The notes under the pieces: generated by a model
What the model saw: only the letters and a program-made list of their open reading frames with translations
Databases searched by the model: none
Told to the model about the DNA's origin: nothing
Assembly (NCBI GenBank): GCA_033002965.1
Contig: JAURVB010012320.1
Span: 124,001-188,000, forward strand
Source of the DNA: Piper betle
Lineage: Eukaryota > Streptophyta > Magnoliopsida > Piperales > Piperaceae
Length of the DNA: 64,000 nt
Direction of reading: 5' to 3'
Shown: positions 35,108-45,977 of the stretch, in pieces
Position numbering within the stretch: position 1 is the first letter of the stretch
Layout of the letters: each line of letters opens with the position of its first letter
Program-made: the position numbers and the translations under genes

Positions 35108-36526
35108 CTCTTCTTGTTATTATCTTTTCAGAGCTAACTATGTTGCAGGAAGAGAAGCTGATTAGAATACTAAAGGATCACAAATCAGCTATTGCTTAGA
35201 CTATAGCAAACATAAAAGGCATCGATCCATCCTTTTGTATGCATAGGATCAATTGGATGCAGGTCCAACTATAGAAGTACTCAACCCCAACATGAAAGAA
35301 GTGGTCAACAAGGAAATTATTAAGTAGTTGGATGCCGGAGTGGAATACCCCACTGCTGATAGTATTTGGGTAAGTCTAGTACAATGTATACCAAAGAGAG
35401 GAGGTATAACTGTGGGAAAGAATAAGAGAGATGAATTAATTTCTACAAAAACCATCACAAGGTGGCGTGTGTGCATGGACTATAGGAAGCTCAACAAGGC
35501 TACCAAAAAGATCACTTTCTTCTTCCTTTTATTGATCAAATGCTTGACAGATTAGCTAGGAATGCTTACTTTTATTTTCTTAATGGATATTCAGGTTACA
35601 ATTAGATTACCATTGCACTCGAGGATCAAGAGAAGATGACGTTCACTTGTCCTTATGGAACTTTTGCTTTTCGATGAATGCCCTTTGGCTTGTATAACGC
35701 TCCCGCTATATTCCAGAGATGCATGATGGTCATCTTTACTGATATGATTGAACATGGCCTAGAAGTATTTATGGATGACTGCTTATCTATGTTATCTTGC
35801 ATTCTTAGATGTTGTCAAGACACTAATCTTGTTCTTAATTGGGAAAAATGTCATTTTATGGTTAAGGAAGGAATAGTTTTGGGACATAAAGTTTCATGCC
35901 AAAGGCTTGAAGTAGACAAGGCAAAAATTCTAACTATAGAGAAGTTCCCACCATCTACATCAATGAAAGAAATTAGAAGTTTTCTATGACATGTGGGATT
36001 CTACAGATGGTTTATAAAGGATTTTTCTCAGATCTTAAAACCTTTATGTGCTTTACTAGAAAAAGATGCAATTTTTTATTTTGATCATGAATGTTTGAAG
36101 GCTTTTGAGACTTTGAAACAAAATTTGATTTCAGCTCCCATTGTGATTGCACCGAATTGGTCACAACCTTTTGAATTAATGTGTGATGCTAGTGGCCATG
36201 CGATAGGTGTTGTATTAGGCCAAAGGAAGGGCACATTTGTTAATGTTATCTGCTATATTAGTAAGACATTGAATAATACACAACGCAATTATACTACAAC
36301 TGAAAAAGAATTGTTAACAGTAGTGCATGTTGTTGATAAGTTTAGATCATATTTGCTAAGTTCAAAGGTTATTGTATATACAGATCATGTTACTCTTAAA
36401 TACCTTTTGTCTAAGAAGGATTCCAAACCTAGGCTAATCTGTTGGGTTTTTTTATTGCAGGAATTTGATGTAGAGATTAAGGACATGAAAGGAAGTGAGA
36501 ATGTTGTAGCAGACCACCTTTCTTGA
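35108..36526 (+). pseudogene. Athila-type reverse transcriptase and RNase H
   Basis: In several frames: 'WRVCMDYRKLNKATKK' (about 35463-35510), 'MPFGLYNAPAIFQRCM' (35678-35725), the catalytic 'VFMDD' motif (near 35766-35780), 'LVLNWEKCHFMVKEGIVLGH' (about 35830-35890) and '[18 protein letters not shown]' (35995-36050). RNase H follows in a clean frame, with '[14 protein letters not shown]' (about 36183-36225), '[11 protein letters not shown]' and 'ENVVADHLS' ending at 36526. There is a small deletion after the FMDD motif and at least three stops, so it is not functional. Confidence 0.85.
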
Positions 36527-36643
36527 TTGAGTAAAACACATAACGTTAAGGATGATCCACCTGTGAATGAGGTTTTACCAGATAAAAATATATTGGCCAT
36601 TGCAAGTAGTGTTGTCCCATAGTTTGCTGATTTAGGGAATTAT

Positions 36644-37213
36644 TTGGTGAGAGGGAAGATGTCACTGGACTTGAACTTTCAACAAAAGAAACGATTTCGT
36701 CATGAGGGTAAGTCATATTTTTGGGATGACCTTCTTCTCTTCAAGCAATGTGCTGATGGGATGATAAGAAGATGTGTACCAGAAGATGAAATGGAATTCA
36801 TACTTCATCATTGTCACTCAACAAATTATGACAGGCACTTTGGAAGTACTAGGACAATGACGAAAGTTCTCCAATCAGGATTATTTTGGCCTACACTATT
36901 TAAAGATGCAAGACATTTTATTGAGAGATGTGACCACTATCAAAGGGCTAGAAATCTATCAAGGAAAAATGAAATGCCTCTCAACTCTATTCTTGAAGTG
37001 GAATTATTTGATGTATGGGGTATAGATTTTATGGGTCTTTTTTCTCCATCAAACACTAACACTTATATTCTTTTAGCTATCGATTATGTTTTTAAATGGG
37101 TTGAAGCAGTAGCTTTACCTTCAAATGATGCCAAGGTGGTGGTTAAGTTTTCAAAGAAGAATATCTTTACCAGATTTGGTACACCTCAGGCATTCATTAG
37201 TGATGTGAATTAG
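36644..37213 (+). pseudogene. Athila-type integrase, truncated in the catalytic core
   Basis: The 189-codon frame has a zinc-binding domain ('HHCHSTNYDRHFGSTRTMTK', then 'CDHYQRA'; the second Cys of the usual C-x2-C is Tyr-changed). The core then starts with 'VWGIDFMGLF' and 'LLAIDYVFKWVEAVAL', holding the first catalytic Asp. It stops at 37211-37213 just after 'AFISDVN', at the position of the second catalytic Asp. The remainder is absent. Confidence 0.8.
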
Positions 37214-38344
37214 TCTTACCTTTCTTGGAAAAACTTAAATAATTGATATAAGGGATGAACTAAGTAAATGATTGCAATTGAGAGTTGGTTCTCTACCTTA
37301 CATTATTTTTACAATCCTTTGGTTTAGATGATTTCAATGAATGTTTTGCGTTAGGAAAAATCTTTTAATCATAAGAATTTGGATGATGACTCTGGTTGTT
37401 TTAGGTTTGTCCTAGCATTTTTTTACTTCTTTAAAAAAAATAAATAAATTAGAGCAATGACTTCTTTGTTGAGTAACCGGGCCTTTGTTGAGTAACCGGG
37501 CCTTTGCTGAGTAATTATGTGGGTATGCTTCAAAAGGTAAAACTAGTTATCTCTATTTGCACATTGGCACTTTGTTGAGTAACTGGGCCTTCATAACTCT
37601 CATAACTCAGTAATTATGAGGGTTTGAGTCAAAAGGTAAAGCTAGCTACTCTTAAAAAAAAAACCAAAAATAAATGCTTACATTAGTGGAGATGAGGGCT
37701 AATGACAAACATATTTAAACATGAGCTAGGGTGTTCTTTTCTTGTTGCAAATGAGAAGGATAAGCAAAAGGATTATCTTATACACACACACACACACACA
37801 CACGAAGAGCCTTCTTTTGGATGTGATTGGTGAAAAGGAATTTCTGATCTGATTGACATGTTGTTGCCTCTGGATAGTTTGATTAAGAATCTTATAAGAA
37901 CATTATGGGGACTAAGAATTTTTGTGTAGTAAAATTTTTTTGGTTATGAGCGGTGGTGGCGGGGGCCCTATGTTATGTTGTTTGCTTTAGACCATATATT
38001 TGGGGATGACTATATGACAGGTATAAGCCCTAATTATGTGAACCTTGTACGATTTGGGTGTATGCTATGATGATTGTGCTAACATGTTTTATCTTTATAT
38101 TATTATATTTTACTATGGAGTTATATACTTTGGGGCAAGGCTAACCATTGTCTGCAAGGTAAATAAGCTCCAAAGTCCTGGAGCATGATGAGGAGGTAAG
38201 TCAGGTACACAAAACATATTTGGTTGTAGCTGTTTGTGCATTAGCGTAATGTGGTGGAAGAGTTTACGGTTCACACTACTTGAGGTTATAACCTCAAGAG
38301 TGCATGAAATGCAGAAGAGATAAAATAAAATTGAAGATAACATA
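37214..38344. other. Athila 3' untranslated region and flank, no genes
   Basis: Repeated phrases around TGTTGAGTAACCGGGCC(T) occur four times at 37468-37600, and a (CA)n run lies at 37783-37802. No match to the 5' LTR at 19.6-20.8 kb was found, so the Athila 3' LTR seems lost. Confidence 0.5.
37783..37803. repeat. (CA)n microsatellite
   Basis: About ten CA units. Confidence 0.9.
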
Positions 38345-41271
38345 TGTAAAACCCACGATTCGAGTTAGGGTTTTATATTCAGAACCGGTCGGGTCGACCG
38401 TTATTTTTTCGAGTTGAGTCAGTTTCAGGACACGTGTACCGAGCCGACGTCGGTCGCGTGTATGAGCTATGAGGGTCATGCGTACCCAAGTATATGATGA
38501 TAACGTCAGGAACACAGCAGAACAGAATGAGTTATCAGAATATATGAGAGTATGCCAGTGATTTTTTTATTTATTTATTTTTATATATAGTAGATCGTAG
38601 AATTAGTTTTAGGACGTTTACCGCGTTAGGACGCGTTACGGGCATTTTGGGTGGGTTGATAGTTCTAGAGCATATCATTATGATTTTTTTGGTGTTGTTT
38701 GATTTTATGGGATTTTTCCCAAATTTTTTGGAATTTTTCTTACGACTTAAATATTATTTTGACTCGAGTCGGAGACGAGTCAAGTAATATTTACGACTTT
38801 GCCACCGCACACCCCCGACATCTTCTTCCCAAACCCCGACGCCGCCCCTTTGCAGCGTCGCCGCCGCCGCTGTCGGCGCCGCCCGGCCGCCGATCGTCGC
38901 CGCCCAGCTCCGCCACGGCGTTGCCGTGCTGCCCCGACCAGCCCCGGCCGCTGCCAGGCCGCCGTGACGCCGGAATCGCCGCCTAGCGCCGCGGCTACAT
39001 TTCAGCCGCGTCGTCGATTCTGCCGCCGGCGACCGTCGCCGCCACGATCAGGAGGTCGCCTCAACACCCTCAGCCCTCCAGCGACCTTCCCCGACCGGCA
39101 CAGAGGCCATCACCGCCCAGGGCGGCCGGATCGAGCCACCCATCGCCGCCGGCTCTGTTTTAGCCTTTTTCCGGCGAGCCACCGCCTCGGCCGACCATGT
39201 GGACGTCGTGGATGTGTCGGGCTCGCCGAGCCGGTTCCAATGGTACCCTATATGACCCCTATCCAGCTAGTAGACGCCGCCGGCGATTGTCGCCGGAAAA
39301 CCACCGGAAGTCGCCGGAAAACCGCCAGTAGCTGCCGGAAAACCGCCGGAAAATCGGAATTTCTGGAATTCGCCGGAATTCACCGGATCTTCCGCGGGGC
39401 TCACCCAGTGGAGCCCGATCGAGCTTCGGACGCCGATGAGCGCCGAATTTGAGCTCCGAGACGCGCGACGGAACCCTAGCCGTCGCCGATTGCCGACGAC
39501 GTGAGGTATAATTACCTCCGATTGATTTATTTAAAATTGATGATAATTGTTAGCATAGCATGCTAGGGTTAATTAATTATCATGATTAATGTCTTGACCA
39601 TGAATAAAGTAAAGATGTGCATGATGAGATTATTAGTGAATGAAGTGATCTAATGAGATGAATTGTGTATGAACATGTTAATCTAGTACGATGCAACTTA
39701 GAAGAACAGAATAAGATATGGTATGAGTAGTTGAGTTAGGATTATTTATTCTTATAATTATTTGATGGTTATTTTGATGATGATTCTGTGTTTAATTGTG
39801 TTGAGTTTGATGCATCATTTAGTTAGCGGGCGTTAGTATTTAGTTTTGATGTGTAGGTACGGAATAGGAGCTCGCCGCCTAGGCGCGATGACACGCTTGG
39901 AGCTTCTACCAGGTCCGTTTAGGACTCGTCTTGTTTTACGCTCTTCTATTGTATGTTTATTTTATTATTTGCAGGACGGGTTAAGTGGCGTTTTATCGGA
40001 TCCCACTTAACTCGGGCCATTTAACCGAATATTTTCCGGATTAATAACCCCTCGAGGATGAGATCCCTCGAGGATGATTTCGAAAACAAGATCCACCACA
40101 AGTTGCCTTCGGGCCTATTATATGAATCCCTTCCCAGGCCTATATATATAGTTTTATCGAGTTTTCAGTGAGACGAGAGATGGAGAAACCGACTGCACGT
40201 ACCATGCAGAGGATGCCGTGACAGTCAAAGCGGGCTCTGGATTAGTGCCAGCGGACTGTTCCATTCCCGAGGGATCCTGACAACTCCGCGTTTGAGTTCC
40301 TCACACCCGGAGAACGTGGAGGTTTACGGGTACTGTTTAGTACAGCGCATGTCCGGACTTGTGGTTCAAAGGGTACTAAAGGCGACTGCCTGAGAGTACT
40401 CGGCCTTCGTGCTCAAGGCCAGGAGAAATATGGAGGTAAGGAGAGGGCTTAGGATAAAGTTTCACGAGAAGTACTGAAAAAGAAGTGCTGAGAGTAGCAC
40501 AGTACCAGCAGCAGTAAGTTCGGGATGCTACCGGGTCTGCAGCCCAGTGGCTCCTCAGTAGTGCCCTTCAGAGTGTTCTTGAGGAAGTATATGGTTTTCT
40601 TTCAGATGAGAGTTTGCTCTCATAGCCAGTTTGTTATAGTTATTTTATTTTCCGGACCAGTAACGCTTGTTACTGACGTTTTTCTTATATATATGTAGGT
40701 GATAAGCACGAGATGGATGAGCCAGCTTGGACGGAGGAGCAATGAGGTCTTGTGCACACACATGTTAGATTTCTGAATGTTTAATATTGTATTATTATGT
40801 TATTATTTTGTGAGTGACATGATTAAATGTTTGATGCATGACAATGACATGAAATGAAATGATCAGAGTAGCGCAGCAAAAGTGGGGTTAGGACCCAAAG
40901 TTCAGAGAATGATGAATATAGTAGATTAGAAGCTTGTGTGAATGCTATTGTTGCTATGCGTATATATGTTAGAATATACGATTTTGACAGGGTGGCCCCT
41001 AATTGTATTTTTAGGGGAAATTCTGTCCCTTTCGTTTTAGAATTTTTACTAATTTTGATTGTGATTGTGATGGTGTGAAATTTAATTTGCATGTCATTCA
41101 TGTAGTACCATGTTAGGATTTTGCGCATTTATTCATTCATGATGGATCGTATCTTCATCTTAAGACGCCGAGATTGGATCCGCATGAGTTAGGTTCGGGT
41201 TAGCCGACTTAACCGGGGCCTGTAACATGCCGGTTCGGTTCACGAGCGTGAACCGGATTTGGGGTGTTACA
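38345..41271 (+). mobile_element. Complete solo LTR of the Tekay-type family (family C), 2927 bp
   Basis: It starts TGTAAAACCC and ends GGGGTGTTACA. A perfect 5-bp target-site duplication ACATA flanks it (38340-38344 and 41272-41276). There is no primer-binding site, internal region or second LTR, so it is a solo LTR left by LTR-LTR recombination. The segment 38790-39500 is strongly GC-rich and holds a 217-codon frame (38799-39452) rich in Arg and Pro with no known domain. The segment 39840-40760 is the part most conserved among copies. Confidence 0.9.
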
Positions 41272-42189
41272 ACATATGCCCATGATAATGCTCTAAACTA
41301 TGATAGGGAAGGAGGAGAAGTAGGTCCCAGAAAGGAAGAAGAAAAAATATAAATGGAGAGTATAACTAGCACCAACGAGGGAGAGGCATTGACCCCTATC
41401 CTTCTCACGCCCAAATACTTTTAAAGATCATTATAGCGATTTCAGATTAGCTCTCATCCCTAACTAATCTCTAATCAACCCAACACCTCCTAAATCAGGC
41501 CATAAAAGTTCTAAATCAAAACCTCCCATGTCTTCCATATATATTTATCTTTAAACACCTTCATAAATAATCTCTTTAATCTTTGACGTTATCTCTAACC
41601 ATGATCATAGATAAATTGAAAGGATTATTAGCTCATACTGTTCGACCCTCACCTAGGCTCACTTGTATAGGTTCTCCCGCACTAACCTATACTCAAGCCA
41701 GATTTTACCGTCACCCCAACTTATAAATTTTCATCCCTAAAAATATATCGTGGTTGTATCCCATTCCGGTTAGCTATCTTTGTGTTTCTTGATTCGTATA
41801 CTGCTATGCTGGCAGCCGGCTCCATATACATTACTTTAAATAGTTTCTAAATTTTGTATGCGTTTTTCCATTGGTGTCTCGTTAAATTTTTTTTTAAATA
41901 AATATTTGCAGCAATAATTCTTTCTTGAGGTGGTTGGAAATTCACGAAGTGTAGTTTTCTTCCACTTTTATTTTGTGTTGGTTCATTATATGAGTAATTT
42001 TATTATATTACTATGTTTACTATTATTATTATTGCTATTATTATTATTATTATTATTGTTATTATTTATCTACTCAACTACCTGGGAGATTGCACATAAA
42101 CGCATATGCATAACATATTTATGACATAAATCAAGAATTGAGTATCAGAATACACAAAGAAAGTGGAATAATTGTAATACTATGTAATT
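41272..42189. other. Intergenic sequence, no gene recognised
   Basis: It contains an imperfect (TTA)n run at about 42000-42065, whose read-through makes a poly-Leu frame (41930-42124) that is not a credible gene. Nothing else was recognised. Confidence 0.5.
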
Positions 42190-43110
42190 TTTACATTTCA
42201 AAAGTCTGGATAGATTGAGAATGTCCTATTTGAAAATTTATAATTACAAAATTTTGAACTAGACTATTTAGGGAATCCAAAAAATGAAGAATCACATTAA
42301 TCAGATATATATAGTGAGAGTTATGACTTTTACAAAATGATGCCGAAACCTGAAAAATCCAAAATGGAGTATATGGACAAGAAATTTCTTTTAAACAATT
42401 GGTCTTGATCAAACTCATGGCCTATCGGAAATAATAAAATTTTATGATGTAAATAAGAAGTTAAAGAACTCGTCTACAAAAGTTTGATCGGATTTGTTAA
42501 AGAAACACGTTAATAAGTAATCGGATTAGGAAAAACTATGGTGAACAAGTTAGACACGGTAATACGTGAACTAAATCTATATCACCAATAAGATGTCCGT
42601 CACATTAAAATCAGTAATAATGAGAAGTTGAGCACTTAATATTAACTGATAGGTTTATTTAGTAAAGCGAAACATGTTCAGCTTAGTCTTGCACTTAAAC
42701 TGCAAACAAGGGTCAACTATGGTCAAGGACATGGTTTATGTTCGTCTTATATGAGGTGTTCTAGATTGAGTATAATCTTAAGGAGTGCTTATTTCTTAGA
42801 GGGTCAGCGGTTTAAGTGAATGGGTAGAAGCACCTTAAAATTTTCTTCTACACGGATAAGAAAGTAGGTAATTAGACCTAATATGGGTAGGAGGGGTTTC
42901 CTGTCTCCCAAAAATTGGTAACGTCAACACCTCCTCATTTTGCTGGTCAACACCCTCTTTCCCTTTCCCTCTTCCTTGGTTTTTTATGGAAAATCAAGTT
43001 TGTTCTCTTCTTCCTTGATGATTTGGTGAGTTTGGATCATGATTTTGCCGATTTCTTGCAAGGAGCACTAGGTGTAAAGATCAAGGGAAAACAACAAGGT
43101 TAAAGGTTAG
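42190..43110 (+). repeat. LTR-like repeat F, copy 1
   Basis: The sequence recurs in direct orientation at 43270-43819 plus 49264-49330, and inverted at 60240-61330. Shared landmarks include AGTTATGACTTTTACAAAATG (about 42323) and the stretch around 42580-42600. The 3' part (42900-43090), with CT-rich sequence and CTTCCTTGATGA, looks like an R-U5 region. No internal coding region accompanies it. Confidence 0.65.
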
Positions 43111-43269
43111 TAATTAAAACGTAGATCCTAATTTCTTATAGTTCATACATGGATTATGTTTTTAGTTCTTCGTAATAATTCTACATAATTCTTCTATGAA
43201 ACTTGAATGAAAACATGAAATTGCATACAAATTATACATGATTCAATTCAACAAACCATATAACATGAT

Positions 43270-43819
43270 CAAAATAAGATGCTAAAGAAACTGTCCATAA
43301 AAGTTTGGTTGATTTAATAAAGAAACAATATAATAAGTAATCTAACAAAAATAAAACTATGGAGAATAAGTTGAACACAGTCATAAGTAAACCAAGCCCA
43401 TATTACCAATAAGATGTCTGTCATGTTAAAATTAGTAATAATATGAGGCTAAGCACATAATATTAACAAGTAGGTTAATCTACGTGAAGCCAATTATGTT
43501 TTGGATAGTCTTGCACCTAAATTACACCCATTGGTCAATTTCGGTCCAGAACATAGTCTATGTTCATCTTAGATGAGGTATTTTGGATTGAGTATAATCA
43601 ATATGAGTGTTTTTTCATAGATGGTTAGAGTTTAAGTAAACGGGTAGATACTTCTTAATATTTTTACCGTAAGGGTAAGGTAAGGAAGTGGGCAATTGGA
43701 CTTAGGATGGGTAAGACGGTATATAAGCTATCTTATGTGAAGGTTTCTCCTCTCCCAAATATTAGTAACGTCGACACCTGCTCCTTCCTCCTTTTGCTGG
43801 TCGACACCCTCATTCCCTT
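43270..43819 (+). repeat. LTR-like repeat F, copy 2, left part (split by an insertion)
   Basis: It aligns with 42480-42965 of copy 1. The right continuation is found at 49264 after the inserted Tekay element, so copy 1 serves as an empty-site reference for that insertion. Confidence 0.7.
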
Positions 43820-44155
43820 TGTAACACCCCAATCCGGTTTACTCTCAACCCGGACCAGAACTGTTACAAAGGATCGAACTACTCGTAAACCGATTAAGTT
43901 GGCTGACCCAAAACCTAAACGGCTACTACATAACCCTCTCGACGTCTCAAGATGGAGCACGCCGCTAATGCGTAAACAATATATGAATGAGATGCAAAAC
44001 CCTAACCGGATACTACGTGAATGTCATGATAATCACCGCACACCAAAATAATTAAAACAGCAATAAAATTCATAAAATCTAGAATAAAACGGACAGAGCC
44101 TCCCCTAAAAGTGCAATAAGGGGATGACCTGTTAAAATACGGCACAATATGTTAA
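43820..44155 (-). mobile_element. 3' LTR end of the young Tekay element (rest deleted)
   Basis: It begins TGTAACACCCC, the inverted 3' terminus, and matches 45978-46313 almost base for base. It then breaks into short repeats before the integrase tail. Confidence 0.9.
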
Positions 44156-44219
44156 AATACGGGTCAGCGTATTAAAACAGCAGACACAGGATGTTAAAAT
44201 ACGGCACAATTTCCCTTGG

Positions 44220-45235
44220 TTGGTGACACCTTCAGAAGAACATGTTCTCCAACCATGAAGTAAACCTCACGTCGGCGTTGGTCAGCGTAGCTTCTCTGTC
44301 GGTCCCGGGCTGACCTCATCCTCTTTTAATCTGCATAACCACATCCTGTGTCTGCTGAACCATCTCTGGTCCCACTATCATTGGCTCACTGCCTTGTACC
44401 CAACACACTGGGGATCTGCACGGCCTACCATAAAGCGCTTCGAATGGTGCCATCCCAATACTCGCCTGGTAACTGCTATTGTAAGCGAATTCCACCAAAG
44501 GCAAATGCTCTGCCCAATCACCTCCAAAATCTAGCGTACAGGCCCTAACCAAATCCTCAAGAATCTGAATAGTTCTTTCGGGTTGCCCATCTGTCTGAGG
44601 GTGGAAAGCGGTGCTGAACCTTGACCCTATGCCCTTGCTTGCCTGAAAAGCTCTCCAGAAACGGGACATAAACCATGGGTCTCTGTCTGAGATGATCTCC
44701 AACGAAACTCCATGTAGTCGTACTATCTCATCCCGATACAAGGTCGCCCAAGTGGATAATGGGTAATCCATTCTAATAGGGATAAAATGCGCAGACTTCG
44801 TTAGTCAATCCACTATTACCCATACTACGTCTCTCTCCTGGCGATTCTTAGGCAGACCGACTACGAAATCATAAGCTATACTCTCCCACTTCCACTCTGG
44901 GTCTTCAGTGGATGTAAGGTCCCACTGGGGCGCATGTGTTCAGCCTTCACCTGTTGACAGACTAAACACCTGGCTACAGTGTCAAAAACCTCTTTCTTCA
45001 ATCCTGGCCACCAATAGGATCGTCGAACATTGCGATACATCTTCACTCTGCCTGGATGCACTGTGCACCTCGAGGTGTGGGCATCACGAAGAATAGTCCT
45101 ACGAAGTCCGGGATACTCAATGATGTCCGGAACAGAAAGACGTCCTCTCAATCTGACCAGTCCATCTGTATCTCTGACCAAATCTCTGTGGACTCCCTGT
45201 CCAACTGTCTCACTACATTCTAATAGGAGATCCAA
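44220..45235 (-). pseudogene. Tekay-type integrase of the young element
   Basis: The zinc-binding domain in the frame 45235-44876 is intact: 'HTSRCTVHPGRVKMYRN' and 'CLVCQQVKAEHM'. The core holds 'SDRDPWFMSRFWRAF' and 'HPQTDGQPERTIQILED' (about 44680-44560), so the second Asp and the Glu of the D,D-35-E triad are present. The first Asp is in the 'VDWLTKSAHF' motif, where Trp has become a stop (TGA; TCA on the plus strand at 44805-44807). 'LPLVEFAYNSSYQASIGMAP' follows. After 44316 the frame continues as 'RDRQRSYADQRRREV' and is cut at the LTR junction near 44216. Confidence 0.85.
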
Positions 45236-45239
45236 CCTT

Positions 45240-45801
45240 CTCTTTGTTTCTGCCCTCGCCTATCTCAAACTGTGGTGACGGCGACACTGCCACTGCCGAT
45301 ATGCTACCCCTTGCTGTCTGCCCACTACTAGCTCCAGGGGATCCACTGTCATGAATACTCATCCCAATCTGAAGAGGAGCAATCAGGGGAGCTGTAGGGA
45401 TAGTCCCGTGCTGTGCTGATGGAGGAGGAGGCGGCGGGTAGCCCATGGGAGAAGCGGCCTCTCCTCGTACTCCGTCATCTCCTAACTGCCTCTTCTCAAC
45501 TCGAGCTATGGAGAGGGGCTATTTGACGGAGCTCTCTCCTGAACTCTCCCTGGCTCTCTTGTATCTGCCTCTGTGTCTCTACCAATTAGGTAATGATTGC
45601 ATCTCTCTCAGTCTGGCGACTATGAGAACTACGATGGCTAGTCGAGGCACGCTCGTTGGCTCCTCCTGACGGTGGTTGATCTCTCGGCCTACTAGATGCT
45701 GTCTCGCTGGGCACACGACTAGGACTAGTATGCCTGGGAGGAGAAGGAGATGGATCCCTGGTCTGAGTCCTAGGAGTTGCTCTAACCATGATGACTGACA
45801 C
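45240..45801 (-). pseudogene. Gag N-terminal remnant of the young Tekay element
   Basis: Two broken frames (45801-45586 and 45446-45213, minus) are rich in Pro, Ser and Arg, as in the disordered N-terminus of Tekay gag ('MVRATPRTQTRDPSPSPPR', 'MGYPPPPPPSAQHG'). They lie just downstream of the primer-binding site. The structured gag domain is missing, and the sequence jumps to integrase near 45240. Confidence 0.55.
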
Positions 45802-45960
45802 TCACTAATCAAACCTGTGCACACTGTCCTTCAACTACGTGGTGAGAAATCTGTAAACTGAACAAGTAAATCAAGAAAACATACCTGCCGGCTTGACTCG
45901 GAGTAGCTTTGCACACACATGACCTGTAATGGTATCTTCCATCTTAATCGGTCAAGAGTT

Positions 45961-45973
45961 GGCTCTGATACCA
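45961..45973 (-). other. tRNA-iMet primer-binding site
   Basis: The minus strand reads TGGTATCAGAGCC four bases after the 5' LTR end, the standard plant initiator-Met primer site. Confidence 0.95.
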
Positions 45974-45977
45974 ATCT

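Noticed and set aside
38799..39452. 217-codon plus-strand frame, and similar frames at 48126-48947 (minus) and 61713-62156 (plus), as protein genes
   Set aside because: All lie in the GC-rich island of LTRs, are low-complexity Arg/Pro/Ser, use different registers in different copies, and match no domain I know.
41930..42124. Membrane-protein-like frame with a poly-Leu run
   Set aside because: The run is the translation of an imperfect (TTA)n microsatellite.
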